Below, piece by piece: positions 32,811 to 43,405 of a stretch of DNA of 64,000 nt. The stretch covers positions 63,543,593 through 63,607,592 of the forward strand of contig CM059192.1 in assembly GCA_030323885.1 (NCBI GenBank), written 5' to 3'. Each line of letters opens with the position of its first letter. Within the stretch, counting starts at the first letter, position 1. The translations under genes and the position numbers were made by a program. The notes beneath the pieces were generated by a model, which saw nothing but the letters and a program-made list of their open reading frames with translations, was not told the origin of the DNA and searched no databases. This DNA comes from Branchipolynoe longqiensis (taxonomy: Eukaryota; Annelida; Polychaeta; Phyllodocida; Polynoidae).

Positions 32811-33549
32811 TGAACTCATAGGAGATCGAACTCTGACTTTGCCCCTGGGCCTTATACTTAGTTATTTTCTATTGCTCTCCTCCTCCTCATGAGCTGCTCA
32901 CTGTATTTTGTTATGTTTATTTCTCTCACTGTATTTTGTCATGTTTCTGCCGGAGGCGTCCCAATAAACGCCTCTTTTTCCACACCCGCCTTGCTTTCTT
33001 CCTTTTCGCGCATCGGTCGTAATGCGAGCATTGCGCTTGATGCGTGGAGAGGAAGAGACCCTCCCCCCCCCGGGCTGTCGCGCAGCATTCGCGCCTCCCT
33101 CGACGTCCGCCTCTCAGCTTTCTCCCTCGCCCTCCCCCGGCCTCGCTGCTTTCACACCTCCCTTGCCATCGCCCCCCTGCTTTCCCTTATAAGGCCGCCC
33201 GCCGGCCTCCCTCAGTCACTCGCCTTCGAAGCCTCCTCGACGCTCTGCCTTTTCTCTTCCACCCACCCACCCAACTCTCTTTTAAACCCTCCTCTCTCTT
33301 TCAGCTGGTGGAGGGCTCCTCGGCGCCCCCCCCCCCCCCCTCACATGAACTCATAGGAGATCGAACTCTGACTTTGCCCCTGGGCCTTATACTTAGTTAT
33401 TTTCTATTGCTCTCCTGCTCCTCATGAGCTGCTCACTGTATTTTGTTATGTTTATTTCTCTCACTGTATTTTGTCATGTTTCAGCCGGAGGCGTCCCAAT
33501 AAACGCCTCTTTTTCCACATCCGCCTTGCTTTCTTCCTTTTCGCGCATC
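32777..33549 (+). repeat. Split direct repeats B1-A2-B2, second copy
   Basis: Same arrangement as 10361-11131, with AATAAA hairpins at 32953-32974 and 33488-33509, the CCTTATAAGG motif near 33185, and TTTCAG at the A2/B2 border. Confidence 0.85.
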
Positions 33550-33666
33550 ATGAGTTGTTGATGGATTTGATTAAGGGTTGATTAAGGGAGGCATCACAGG
33601 TGAAATGAAGGGGAAGAGTTTTATGGTGTTATTTGGGGCTCTGAGCGGCCGAGTAACCCAGTAATA

Positions 33667-34264
33667 CTATAATAGGTTGTAGTTTAGTTGGCTCTCGAAT
33701 TCAAGGCCTAGGTATTTATAGTGGTCTACATTTTCTAATATTTGGTGTCCTAGCTTATAGTGTAGGTTTCTTTCTGGTGTTTGTTTATGCGAGAAGATTA
33801 CTGTTTTTGATTTGCTTGCATTGATGGTTATTTTATTGGACTCGCACCATTCGTCCAGTTTTAGTAGGAGTTTATTTAGCTTAGTTATTACCTCCTCTTC
33901 TGTGGTGCCCTTTGCATATATGACTGTGTCATCCGCATATAGTTGGAGGCATTCAGTTTGCAGCCATTTTTCAAGGTCGTTTATGTAGGTGATAAAGAGC
34001 AGTGGCCCTAGCACTGACCCTTGGGGTACACCACATGTGACAGCTAGGTTGGTTGTCTGATAGTGTATTGTTTTTGTTGTTGTTTTTTTTTGTCTGTTGC
34101 TTAGGTAGCATTTGATCCAATTCATAGTGTTGGATTTGATGCCCATTGTTTTGAGTTTTTATAGTAATATATTATGGTCTACCGTGTCGAAAGCTTTACT
34201 AAAGTCAATGAAGGCTGCTCCAACTAATTGTTTTTGGTTCATTGATGCCAGTATGTCATTCGGT
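33667..34264 (-). pseudogene. LINE reverse transcriptase fragment (CR1/Jockey-like)
   Basis: Minus-strand RT core: VGAAFIDFSKAFDTVDHNIL, a TAA near 34162, then CGVPQGSVLGPLLFITYINDL, the catalytic LYADDTVIY (about 33924), SNKITINASKSKT and YKYLG. It ends at 33667. About 200 codons of a protein normally near 900. Both ends are truncated. Confidence 0.85.
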
Positions 34265-34359
34265 AGGTGGATCAAGCAGACCTTAATTAGGGAATGCAAA
34301 ATAACCAATGACAGCGGCCCCATTTATTTATTTATTTACTTATTTATTTATGTATGTGC

Positions 34360-34600
34360 ATTGCATCATTCAATCAGAAACACATATGAACAATAACAGT
34401 TTTTTTGTTGTTGAATGTAAAAAGCAGTGAACTACATGGGGGTTGAACCCACAACACCAAACAAATTCAGATTACAAGTTCAACACCATAACCACGAGGC
34501 CACAGAGACCACACATAGTTACTTTTCTCAGTTCAGACTGTTTGTATATACGATGTCATATATACAAGGTGTGTGATTGTGTATGTGTGTGTATATATAT
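34360..34600 (-). mobile_element. tRNA-like SINE (family 2), minus strand
   Basis: Read in reverse it has TGGCCTCGTGGTTATGG (A-box-like) and GTGGGTTCAACCCC (B-box), then a tail with microsatellite. It is the sister copy of 19600-19857. DIRS copy D is inserted in its TA tract, as copy C is in the other. Confidence 0.7.
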
Positions 34601-34879
34601 ATATATATATTTTACCTCGGTATACCGCCTCTGGCTAGCCGCAGGCTAGGGAGAAGGAAGCACATCCGGATCCAGCAATTAGCATAAGTGACTCACAACG
34701 GGAGGACGTTTGTGAGTTGCTCCAACAGGATTTATCTACTAAGACTACTTATTCACAAAGTAAGTAATGGATTCTTAGGTTAAATTGTTTATGATGCATT
34801 ATAGCATCACATTATGAAAGTTCAGAACTTTCTCAGGTCCCTTTTGGACTTTGTACGTGTTTTTTACTTGAGGATAGAA

Positions 34880-35060
34880 CACTGGGTGCCGCTGGCACGA
34901 ACGAAACCGATAGTCCTTTGTTCTATCGACACCTGTTTTTGAGACAGGGAGAAATGGTAACCCGAGTTGCTCATTTCCTAAGAAAATTCTCCCGGATCCT
35001 GAATAGAGGATGTTGTTGGGGATGCTTCTGGGTGTTTTTTATAGACACCCCAGACCGGTT
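34880..35060 (+). promoter_or_regulatory. Stem-loop cluster in the DIRS leader, copy D
   Basis: Stems: GATAG/CTATC near 34909-34928; CCTGT/ACAGG (34932-34936 with 34944-34948); GAAATG-GTAAC, loop CCGA, GTTGC-(T)-CATTTC (34951-34977); ATCCT/AGGAT near 34995-35010; GGGTGT/ACACCC near 35030-35047. Positions match the copy C leader while most stem bases differ. Confidence 0.6.
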
Positions 35061-35348
35061 TTAAGGCGAACCTCCGAGTTTCGTAATATTTTCTCCAACT
35101 TGCTGGCGTCGTAGCCGCGGGTGGGAGAAGTGTACAGAATAGAGAGAGTGGGCGATCTAAGGATCGATCCCCCCCGTTTGGTTGGTTTCGTTACCATGCA
35201 CCTACGGCAAACTTTAGCTTCACGCCTGTACTGAAACGTTCTAATACACGTAATTCTGTACCTATTACCTCAACCCAGTTTACTGGTTACACTTTGTGTA
35301 GTTGAGATGATTCCGGTTTAAGTAACACCTTTGTCGTTACAGAAGCCG

Positions 35349-36665
35349 ATGGCCACTCGGCGGAATAAGCCGCCCGCGGCAGCCGTGGGCATTGCCCCTC
35401 CGGATTACGATTCGTCACCAGCGGCTACGGCTCCGCCGTCCCCACAGCCCGGGGCCCAGACGTCCGACCGGGACAGTGACCAGCCACCTCAACCCAACGA
35501 ATGGGAGGCAAAGATGGCAACTATGATGGAGGAAAAGATGCGCCAATTCCAGGCTCTTTCCTTTGCGGCCCCTTCCCAAATCCCTGATGAGGATTGGGAA
35601 GACTTTTCCGACGACGAGGAAGACACGGTTTCGGCCTCTGAGGTTCCGAAACCGAAAGCGCGCGGCAAGAAACGCCGCACAGTTAGCAGCTCGGGTGATG
35701 AGTTCACCAAGGAGGCTAACGCTAAACGCTCTAAGAAGTCGAAGAAAAAGAAAAAGAAAAAGAAAGAGTCGTCCTCGGACTCGTCAGACGACTCCTCTTC
35801 CACAGAGTCAGATTCCGATACGGAACACGCTGGGGTTTACGCCAAAATAGGCGCTACGGTTGGGAAGAAAATTGTCAAAAAGAAGGCAAAGAAGGTTTGT
35901 ACTACATCCATGATGAGGAAAACGGTCATTGGCCATTTTACCACATTCAAACCAGCTGAGGTCATTAACAAATTGACCGAACAGATCTCCGGCATCAAAG
36001 GTATCCCCGCTACCGTCTGTAAGGAGATGGATGCTGGCATCCATCTGTCAGACGAACATCGCCGCTATGAAACTTTAATCCATAAGGCAGTTTTGGGGTC
36101 CTTGACTTCCATCATCCCGGTCGCTAACCGCATGCAAACCGAGAATAAGTTCTCGTCCTTGGCTCGTGTGATGGACAGGGGCATTGCCTTGCTTGCTGCG
36201 GCGAGTAACTACATGACACATCGCAGGTTCGAAAACGTGTTCAAATCCGTCACTACCGACGCGGGCAAAGAAGTCGCCCGGTCAAAGAAAATGACGGATC
36301 ATGACGGCAAGGAATACACAGTGTATTCGTGACCTACCCCCATCAAAGGCAAACCTCTGGACAAGTCCAAGATGTTCGGGGGTCAGCTGGCCTACCTGTA
36401 CAAGCAAGTAGAGGTGGACAATAAGAGTGCCAAGAACACGGAACTAAAAGGCCGTAAATTCCAAAACCCACTCGGGTTCAGACGAAGCCGGACGGATTTT
36501 CGCTTCCGCCAAGGAGGAAGGCCGTTCAGGGGCGGACCATCCTTCGGATTCACCCACAGGGGAAGAGGTCGAGGCGACAGACAACCCTCAAACTGGAACG
36601 ACAACCGCGGTTACAAAAGGGAGTTTGTTCCCAAGCCACAGTTCCCCAAACCAGGGAACAAGTAG
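35349..36665 (+). pseudogene. DIRS Gag-like protein, copy D, one TGA
   Basis: ATG at 35349 (MATRRNKPP) follows GTTACAGAAGCCG; a frame also extends upstream without ATG. Domains are as in copy C: acidic/Pro-rich N-terminus, Lys-rich run, Ser stretch, the conserved helical core (TFKPAEVINKLTEQISG, ENKFSSLARVMDRG) and Arg/Gly-rich tail (THRGRGRGDRQ). The frame is broken by TGA at 36330-36332, where copy C reads through, and ends with TAG at 36663-36665. About 440 codons in total. Readthrough is possible but mutation is simpler. Confidence 0.8.
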
Positions 36666-36703
36666 AGAACGCCACACAAACTGTTCAGCCTCCTGGCCCT
36701 GAA

Positions 36704-38593
36704 ATGGTCACAGAGGAAACACAGACTGACGTAAGCAATTTTCAAGCGGGCAACATTGTTAATTATTTACATCAATGGCAACGATTAACCACAAACCCAG
36801 AGGTTCTTAGTATTGTTAAAGGCCTTCAAATTCCTTTCACACAATTACCTGTCCAGAAAAGAGCACCTTTTCCATATAAATTCAATTCGCAAGAAAGATT
36901 TCAAATAAATGAACAGGTTATGCTTTTTGAAGCCAAAGGCATCGTCAAAAGAGTTAAACATACTGAAGGTGAATTCATTTCAAATATTTTCTCCACTCCT
37001 AAACCAGATGGGACCATAAGAATGATCTTAGATTTAACTAAATTAAATGAAATCATTGAATACAAACATTTCAAAATGTTTTCCTTAGAAACAGCTCGCG
37101 ATTTGATTACCCCAGAGTGTTGGCTAGCGAGTGTAGATTTAAGAGATGCGTACTATACCGTTCCTATTCAGGAGGTACATCGCAAATATTTAAGATTTGT
37201 CTGGAATGGGCAGCTTTTTGAATTTACCTGCCTACCAAATGGTTTGGCGTGTGCACCACGCCTTTTTACTAAGTTGTTGAAACAGTTTTTTTCACAAATG
37301 GCAAAACTTGGTCATTGTATGTTTCCATACATTGATGATTCTTTCATTATGGGACAATCTTTCACACAATGCGAGCTCGCCGTTCACGATTTATGTCAAC
37401 TTTTCTCAAACTTGGGTTTCTTCATACATCATAAGAAATCCGTTTTTTCTCCTACTAAGGAGCTTAAGTGTCTAGGTTTCATTTTAAACACGACGGCTAT
37501 GACCGTGTCACTTACACAACAAAAGAAAGATAAGTTTCGGGACACAGCGATACAGCTGTTAGACACTTCTAGGCCAAAGATAAGAGAGGTCGCCGTGTTA
37601 ATCGATATAATGGTTTCGTACAGCCCTGCTATTTTATATGGGGCCGCACATGTGAAGTCCCTGGAAATTGATAAAAATCTAGCTTTGGCCCGAGCAAAGG
37701 GTAATTTTGAAAAGAAAATGTTTATCTCTGAGAACGGACTAGCCAACATTTCTTGGTGGCTAAGTCATTTTGATAACTCTCCCAATCCCATTAGAATGGG
37801 TGAGCCCAATACTACGGCTACAACTGACGCGTCACTGCAAGGTTGGGGGGCACATCGAAATGATGTAGCAACGGGAGGAAGATGGCTAGAATCGGAAATT
37901 CCCGATCATATTAATGTTTTAGAATTAAGAGCCATTTACTTAGGTTTAACCAGCCTTGTTAAAGTACCGAAAAATAATGTACGTATCCTTACGGATAACA
38001 CCACGGCGATGGCTTATGTCAGAAATATGGGAGGTACAAAATCAATAAAGTGTAACGAAATGGCACTACTCATTTGGAATTGGGCTCAAAGGTTTGAGGT
38101 TTGGTTAACAATAACACACATACCCGGTACGCAGAATTGTCTTGCAGACAAGATGAGTCGCCTTTTCCATGACCACTTAGAGTGGTCACTAAACCCATCA
38201 ATTTTCAAAGAGATCTGTAAGATATGGGGCTGGCCGGATATAGATTTATTTGCTTCACGTAATAACTTTAAACTGGACAAATATGTTTCGTGGCACCCCG
38301 AACCAAATGCATGGCACATAGATGCCTTCTCGCTAAATTGGCAAACTCATTTCTTTTACATTTTCCCCCCTTTTACCATTATTAGCAAAGTCGCCAGAAA
38401 GATACAAATGGAACAAACACACGCCATCCTCATCGTCCCCGAATGGGACACTCAACCGTGGCTAGTGAGATTAGTCGCGACGGCCAAAAGCAGCCTACGC
38501 TTCCCAAGATACCGAGGAAACCTGAAACATCAGGGTCCATTAGCGCGCCACGGAAACGTGTCGACGACTCCTTTGGTAGCATTCCTTTTTTAA
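36704..38593 (+). CDS. DIRS pol: RT, RNase H and post-RNase H domain
   Basis: 629 codons from the first ATG; the frame is open upstream to the gag end without ATG (copy C has an ATG there). RT: GTIRMILDLTKLNEI (about residue 105), VDLRDAYYTVPI, LPNGLACAPRLFTKLL, catalytic YIDDSF (about 210). RNase H: TTDASLQGWG (373), NVLELRAIYLGL, ILTDNTTAMAYV (429), CLADKMSR. A last domain with DLFASRNNFKLDKYVSW, WHIDAFSLNW and IFPPFTII may be the methyltransferase-derived region reported for DIRS1-group elements; I am unsure. The 3' end overlaps the YR gene by about 150 bases in another frame. No lesions seen. Confidence 0.93.
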   Translation: MVTEETQTDVSNFQAGNIVNYLHQWQRLTTNPEVLSIVKGLQIPFTQLPVQKRAPFPYKFNSQERFQINEQVMLFEAKGIVKRVKHTEGEFISNIFSTPKPDGTIRMILDLTKLNEIIEYKHFKMFSLETARDLITPECWLASVDLRDAYYTVPIQEVHRKYLRFVWNGQLFEFTCLPNGLACAPRLFTKLLKQFFSQMAKLGHCMFPYIDDSFIMGQSFTQCELAVHDLCQLFSNLGFFIHHKKSVFSPTKELKCLGFILNTTAMTVSLTQQKKDKFRDTAIQLLDTSRPKIREVAVLIDIMVSYSPAILYGAAHVKSLEIDKNLALARAKGNFEKKMFISENGLANISWWLSHFDNSPNPIRMGEPNTTATTDASLQGWGAHRNDVATGGRWLESEIPDHINVLELRAIYLGLTSLVKVPKNNVRILTDNTTAMAYVRNMGGTKSIKCNEMALLIWNWAQRFEVWLTITHIPGTQNCLADKMSRLFHDHLEWSLNPSIFKEICKIWGWPDIDLFASRNNFKLDKYVSWHPEPNAWHIDAFSLNWQTHFFYIFPPFTIISKVARKIQMEQTHAILIVPEWDTQPWLVRLVATAKSSLRFPRYRGNLKHQGPLARHGNVSTTPLVAFLF

Positions 38594-39552
38594 ATAAGTA
38601 CTTGGAACAAGTCGGCTTGGACAAGATTACACAACAACGGTTGGTATCTCACGCGTGGAGGAAGGGAACTGTGAAAATGTATACAACCTATTTAAAGAAA
38701 TGGGGTATATATTGCTTACTTAAGAAAGTTAAGCCAATGAACCCGACAATATCCCAGGTAGGACGATTCCTACGTTTCTTAGAAGATGAAGGTTTAGGAT
38801 ATGGCGCTATCAATGCAGCTAGATGTGCGCTGTCAATAATCCTACCTAGGATTAATGGAGAAACAATGGGTAAACACCATGTTATTTGCTGGATCATACG
38901 ATCAATTTATCAGAGGAACCCTCCCAAACCCAAATATAATAGGTTTTGGGATGTCTCTCTTGTGTTTAAACTCTTCAAAGAATGGCCAGAGAATAAGTTC
39001 ATGGACGTTAAGCTATTAGGGTTCAAAGTAGCATTGCTTCTTCTGCTGGTTACAGGACACAGGGGCCAAACTATAGTCGCCCTGTCCCTCAATGGTCTTG
39101 AAATCGATAACAAGGAAGCAACGTTTGATTTAACTACTTTGTTGAAATCAAATCGTTTAGGTGATCCCCTGTCGACAATCAGTGTCACTAGTTTCACAGA
39201 GGATCAAAAATTATGTGTAGTCTCCGCAATACGGACATATATATCCAAGACAATAACAATAAGAAACTCAAGGCAGCTTTTGGTGAGCTTTATTAAGCCA
39301 CACAAGGGCATTTCGAGGGACACCCTCGCCAGATGGACCATGACTGTGTTAAAACTTTCAGGAGTCAACACAAACAGATATTCATCGCACTCTACACGTG
39401 GTGCGATGGTCTCTAAGGCCAGATTACTAGGCATCTCCGTGAAGCGGATCCTGGCTCACGCAGGATGGAAAACCGCTAGATCGTTTGCAAAACATTATCA
39501 CAAGCGACTAGAGAAGCCTCAACCTATAGCACAGAGGCTACTAACCAACTAA
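38443..39552 (+). CDS. DIRS tyrosine recombinase, copy D
   Basis: 369 codons. Core-binding half: KMYTTYLKKWGIYCLL, GRFLRFLEDEGLGYGAINAAR. Catalytic half: LVTGHRGQT (Arg, about residue 204), the SFIKPHKGISRDTLARW region, HSTRGAM (His and Arg, about 315), AHAGW (338), KHYHKR with the nucleophilic Tyr (350). It has all five residues of the family and no interruption. It integrates cDNA without target duplication. The start at 38443 is the first ATG in the overlap with pol; a later start would still keep the catalytic domain. Confidence 0.93.
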   Translation: MGHSTVASEISRDGQKQPTLPKIPRKPETSGSISAPRKRVDDSFGSIPFLNKYLEQVGLDKITQQRLVSHAWRKGTVKMYTTYLKKWGIYCLLKKVKPMNPTISQVGRFLRFLEDEGLGYGAINAARCALSIILPRINGETMGKHHVICWIIRSIYQRNPPKPKYNRFWDVSLVFKLFKEWPENKFMDVKLLGFKVALLLLLVTGHRGQTIVALSLNGLEIDNKEATFDLTTLLKSNRLGDPLSTISVTSFTEDQKLCVVSAIRTYISKTITIRNSRQLLVSFIKPHKGISRDTLARWTMTVLKLSGVNTNRYSSHSTRGAMVSKARLLGISVKRILAHAGWKTARSFAKHYHKRLEKPQPIAQRLLTN

Positions 39553-39689
39553 AAGAGAAAGGTGAGACAAAGTCAAGTTTTCGCTTTATTGTCATACCAA
39601 TTGTACTCCACATACATAAATAAGACTTAATAATAGAATAATAATAACAAACAGGAATATCAGGATAAAAATGATATTACGTAAAGGTC

Positions 39690-39822
39690 TCCCTAGCCTG
39701 CGGCTAGCCAGAGGCGGTATACCGAGGTAAAATAGATTAGTTAGATGAATCTTACCTGGGTATAGATGATGGATAACTATTGTTTTACCGAGGTAGGAGC
39801 CTCGGATAGACGTGGGCGAGGG
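39690..39822 (-). repeat. DIRS internal complementary region, copy D
   Basis: The reverse complement of 39691-39734 equals the left terminus 34609-34652, and that of 39733-39822 equals the right terminus 39963-40050 but for one base. It can template joining of the two ends during circle formation, as proposed for DIRS1. Beside it, ATAGACGTGG / CCACGTCTAT (39806 and 39840) form a further stem. Confidence 0.93.
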
Positions 39823-39934
39823 CCCACCCACCACGCCCTTCCACGTCTATTCAATCACTTGTACCAAGATTAGGTCAGATGACCATAGTTTTTGTTTATT
39901 AGAATCATTTTTATCCTGAATTAGTAGGTAAAGA

Positions 39935-40047
39935 TTGCTGGACCCGGATGTGCTTCCTTCTCCCTCGCCCACGTCTATCCGAGGCTCCTACCTCGGTAAA
40001 ACAATAGTTATCCATCATCTATACCCAGGTAAGATTCGTCTAACTAA

Positions 40048-40052
<5 letters not shown>
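39935..40052 (+). repeat. DIRS right terminal repeat, copy D
   Basis: Reverse complement of the inner left repeat (CCGGATGTGCTTCCTTCTCCC) followed by the right-end block ending CTAACTAATCTAT at the TA tract. The same right end is seen at 12583, 18003 and, displaced, at 24886. Confidence 0.9.

Positions 40053-40121
<69 letters not shown>
40053..40121. repeat. (TA)n microsatellite
   Basis: About 34 TA units directly after the DIRS right end. Confidence 0.97.
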
Positions 40122-40124
<3 letters not shown>

Positions 40125-40307
40125 CATGTGTATATCATATGTATGATGTATATACTAGTCATATATAAAATATATGCATTACTAGTATATGCGCGCTAGT
40201 AATAGTATATATGTCATATATATACGACGTATATACAAGGTATGTATATATCTAGAGGAAATAATGTGATCTTTCCATAATTTTAGCCAATGAGAGCTGT
40301 TCTTTTC

Positions 40308-40346
40308 AATTGCAAATGGCCGCCCCTTATGGGGGCCGCCATTTGC
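40308..40346. repeat. Short perfect-stem hairpin
   Basis: ATTGCAAATGGC and GCCATTTGCAAT pair perfectly around a GC-rich centre (CGCCCC, TTAT, GGGGGCC). Confidence 0.85.
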
Positions 40347-40539
40347 AATATGTTATACAACCATCGTTTCGGTGGAATAAAGTAATAATATTGCATTTGT
40401 GCACCATGTTTATGCCAAATTGTTCTTTATTTCTTTTAATTTTGAGTAAAAATTCTATGGCAGCGAGTATTTGTTTTGATATATTATTAACCACTCGCTG
40501 ACCCCGAATACCTTTGTAGCGGAAACAAGTTCAAACGAG

Positions 40540-40628
40540 TTCAACCGTGGCTGGTTGGGCCGCAGCCGTGGCTGGTTGGGTTGCAGCCATGGCTGGTTGG
40601 GTCGCAGCCGTGGCTGGTTGGGTCGTTC
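40540..40628. repeat. 20 bp minisatellite, four units
   Basis: The unit GCAGCCGTGGCTGGTTGGGT is repeated in tandem with few changes. Confidence 0.93.
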
Positions 40629-41574
40629 CGTAGAGCGCTGAATATGCTTATAAGGAAAGCAAAGGCATACTGCCATTGAGTTTGATGATACGCATATAGG
40701 GTATGCACTGACATCACGCTAAGCGGAAGTGTGGCCATTGTGGCGATAGTAACCACAATAATAACACACTGTCACACTGCAAACTCAATGGCTAATTTAT
40801 ACGATTAGGGTTCTGGATTTCTATAAATTTAAATAAAACTGACGTTTTGCTCTGCGCGTACCGGCATACTCAATGCATTGTCAATGGCAGAGAGCAATCT
40901 TCAGACAGAAAAAGTTAAATATCTCTAAAATGACAACACCTAGAAACAAACTGATTGGAATACACATAGAAAACATGTTTACCAAATAGATTATATTAAA
41001 TTGATACGGTTAGGGTTCTGGATTTCTTTTAATTTTGAATAAAACTGACAAACTCAGTGGCAGTGTGCATTCGTTCTGCAGCCAAGATGCGCGTGCATAC
41101 ACTATTTTTACAAACAATGAAAGGGGTCTATGGCTTTCTCAAAATAGGTATCCACATAGATGAGGTAATAAATCCATTGATTATTCTGCATATGCTGTCC
41201 CAAATCACTAGTTAATGCACCAATATCTAAGTTGGATATATATAAAAACAAATGTAAATAAGAGCTTTGGTTTTGAAATATAACTATTTTATCGGACCAT
41301 GCAACTTTAATACACCAGTATCTAAGTTGGATATATAGGATCAAATGTAGGTAGTTATTTCAATTTTGACAAAATTATATTTAATCGGACCATGCAACTT
41401 TAAGTGTAATCCAAGATGGCTAACCACTGACGTCATGTGCACTCCCTCTATATGCTGTCCCAAATTAGTAGTTAATACACCAATATCTAAGTTGGGTATA
41501 ATGAATCAAATGTAGATAAGTACTTTCCTTTTGAAAAGTATATATTTCATCGGACCATGAAACTTTAAAGCAAA

Positions 41575-41725
41575 ACACATCTAGCGGCTGAATCAGTAGA
41601 GTAGTAAAGTTATTGTGTGGAAGGTTGAGAATTCTAAACCCAGGCGAGTCAAACGAACAACTTAGAAAATTGATACTTCTCACTTCCTAGCTTGGTAGTC
41701 AGCATTACTAGGATAGGGCAACTGT
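41575..41725 (+). mobile_element. SINE family 1 fragment
   Basis: GCGGCTGAATCAGTAGAG, GGCGAGTCAAACGAACAACTT, GATACTTCTCACTTCCTAGC and CAGCATTACTAGGATAGGGCA match the 5' two thirds of the family. Confidence 0.7.
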
Positions 41726-41730
41726 GCGTA

Positions 41731-42149
41731 CCGGTGTGGCCGTCTCAGCTGCCACAAGGCTGATTTGCCAAATGTCGTTTATGCACATGCGCGGATTCGA
41801 GTGACGAATGGAGACTGCAGATTGTGGCCGTCTCAGCTGCCACAAGGTTGGGGGGAGGGGCCTTTTAAAAAAAAAAAAATATTTTGACTATCTCGGGAAC
41901 AAAATTCACCACACTCAGACAAACATGACACAGCCGAATTCATATTTCATATTTTTTAATAAGACTGAACCAATCGTTCACAGGACTTATATGTCCTCGT
42001 CACATTTCATTTCTTCAAACGGCTGTATCCAAATATTTGAGACTGGCTCAGTTTTGACGCATGCGCAGACGACGCTGTTGGATTCTGACGCATGCGCAGA
42101 AGCGACATTTGGCAAATCAGCCTTGTGGCAGCTGAGACGGCCACACCGG
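41731..42149. mobile_element. Foldback element with 47 bp perfect inverted ends
   Basis: 41731-41777 and 42103-42149 are exact reverse complements (CCGGTGTGGCCGTCTCAGCT inward). A third, direct partial copy of the end lies at 41824-41848. The flanking satellite monomer suggests the CCGG at each side is the duplicated target. The interior has no transposase. Confidence 0.9.
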
Positions 42150-43249
42150 CAAACTCGATGCATTGCCAATGGTCGGGAGCAATCTTCATACAGAAAAAGT
42201 GAAATATCTCTAAAACCACACTGCCTAAAAATAAATCGTTTGGTACACATATAGAAAACATATTGAACGAATAGATTATATTAAATTTATAAGGGTAGGG
42301 TTCTGGATTTCTATTAATTTTGAATGAAATAGACGTTTTGAACTGTGTGTACAGGCAAACTCTATGGGTTGTTTACTGTTTGATATCGCCACAATGGCCG
42401 CGCATCCGGTTGATGACATCACGTGAATACCCTATATAGGGCAAAACCGGCATTTTATTCAAAATAAATAGAAATACATAACAATAAGCGAGTTCAGCAT
42501 TGACCGCGCGCATGTGCGAGGCCGACTTCCGGTCGTCGCTGTCAGGATAAACAAAGCCACGTTTTGCATTGCACCTATGGCCGTGAGCAATCTTCTTACA
42601 GAAAAAGTGAAATATCTCTAAAACTACACCACCTAGAGACAAATCGCTTGGTAGACATATAGAAAACATGTTTACCAAGAAGATTGTATTAAGTTGATAT
42701 GGTTAGGGTTCTGGGTTTCTATAAATTTTGAATAAAACTAACGTTTCGCACTGTGTGTACCAGCAAACTCAATGGCCTTGAGCAATCTTCTTACAGAAAA
42801 AGTGAAAAATCTCTAAAATCATACCACCTAGAAACAAATCGCTTGGTACACATATAGAAAACATGTTTACCAAGAAGATTATATTAAATTGATAAAGTCA
42901 GGGTTCTGGATTTCTACTAATTTTGAATAAAATAAACGGTTTGTACTGCGCGTCCCGGCAAACTCAGTGCATTGTCAATGGCCGTGAGCAAACTTCTTAC
43001 AGACAAAGTGAAATATCTCCAAAACCACACCACCTAGAGACAAACCGCTTGGAACACATATAGAAAACATATTCAACGAATAGATTATATTAAATTTATA
43101 TGGTTAGGGTTCTGCATTTCTATTAATTTTGAATAAAATACGCTATGCACTGCGCGTACCGCCAGGCTGAGTCAAGCACGTGGGTTTGTTTATCCCGATA
43201 ACTTCCCATCAACCACCACGTGCCCGAGATGCTGAACTCGCTTATTTGG

Positions 43250-43405
43250 CGCAAACATGGACGGAAGGATGCAATATAATAATATAATGAATATGTTTAA
43301 GGTACAACTTCACTCACTTTACAGGCTGATGTTTACATCACCATTGATTAGCCAGAAGTAATTCTTGTTCTAAATATTAAAATGTCAAATGTGTCAACAA
43401 AAACA
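43250..43405. repeat. Dispersed repeat, empty-site paralogue of 50440-50900
   Basis: TTTACAGGCTGATGTTTACATCACC, TAAGTAATTCTTGTTCTAAATAT and AAAATGTCAAATGTGTC-like bases match 50480-50900 but lack the SINE present there. Confidence 0.8.

Larger units (their letters stand above)
32131..33549 (+). mobile_element. GC-rich Ngaro/PAT-like YR element, 3' part (second copy)
   Basis: Nearly identical to 9722-11131. YR bases run 32131-32810, then B1 (32777-33014), A2 (33015-33305) and B2 (33306-33549), ending CGCGCATC exactly as in the first copy. The 5' part is missing at the head-to-head joint. Confidence 0.85.
34609..40052 (+). mobile_element. DIRS copy D, nearly intact
   Basis: The left terminus TTTACCTCGGTATACCGCC (34611) and an inner inverted repeat GGGAGAAGGAAGCACATCCGG (34649 on) match the right side in reverse complement (39945-39965). 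Gag, RT-RNase H and YR lie between. Close to the right end a block of about 130 bases (39690-39822) is complementary to the right end joined to the left end, the hallmark internal complementary region of DIRS elements. TA repeats abut both ends and there is no target duplication. One TGA in gag is the only clear lesion. Confidence 0.95.
40830..43160 (+). repeat. Satellite-like monomers of about 200 bp, interrupted
   Basis: A monomer with CTGCGCGTACCGGCAAACTC, ATGCATTGTCAATGGCCGTG, AGCAATCTTCATACAG, AAAGTGAAATATCTCTAAAA, CATATAGAAAACATGTTTACC and TTAGGGTTCTGGATTTCT recurs near 40850, 42150, 42560, 42770 and 42960. A SINE remnant, a foldback element and short repeats interrupt it. The same monomer lies on the opposite strand at 57720-59420. 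Confidence 0.85.

Noticed and set aside
41808..42254. 148-codon frame on the plus strand
   Set aside because: It spans the foldback element and satellite monomer; composition and content are those of the repeats.
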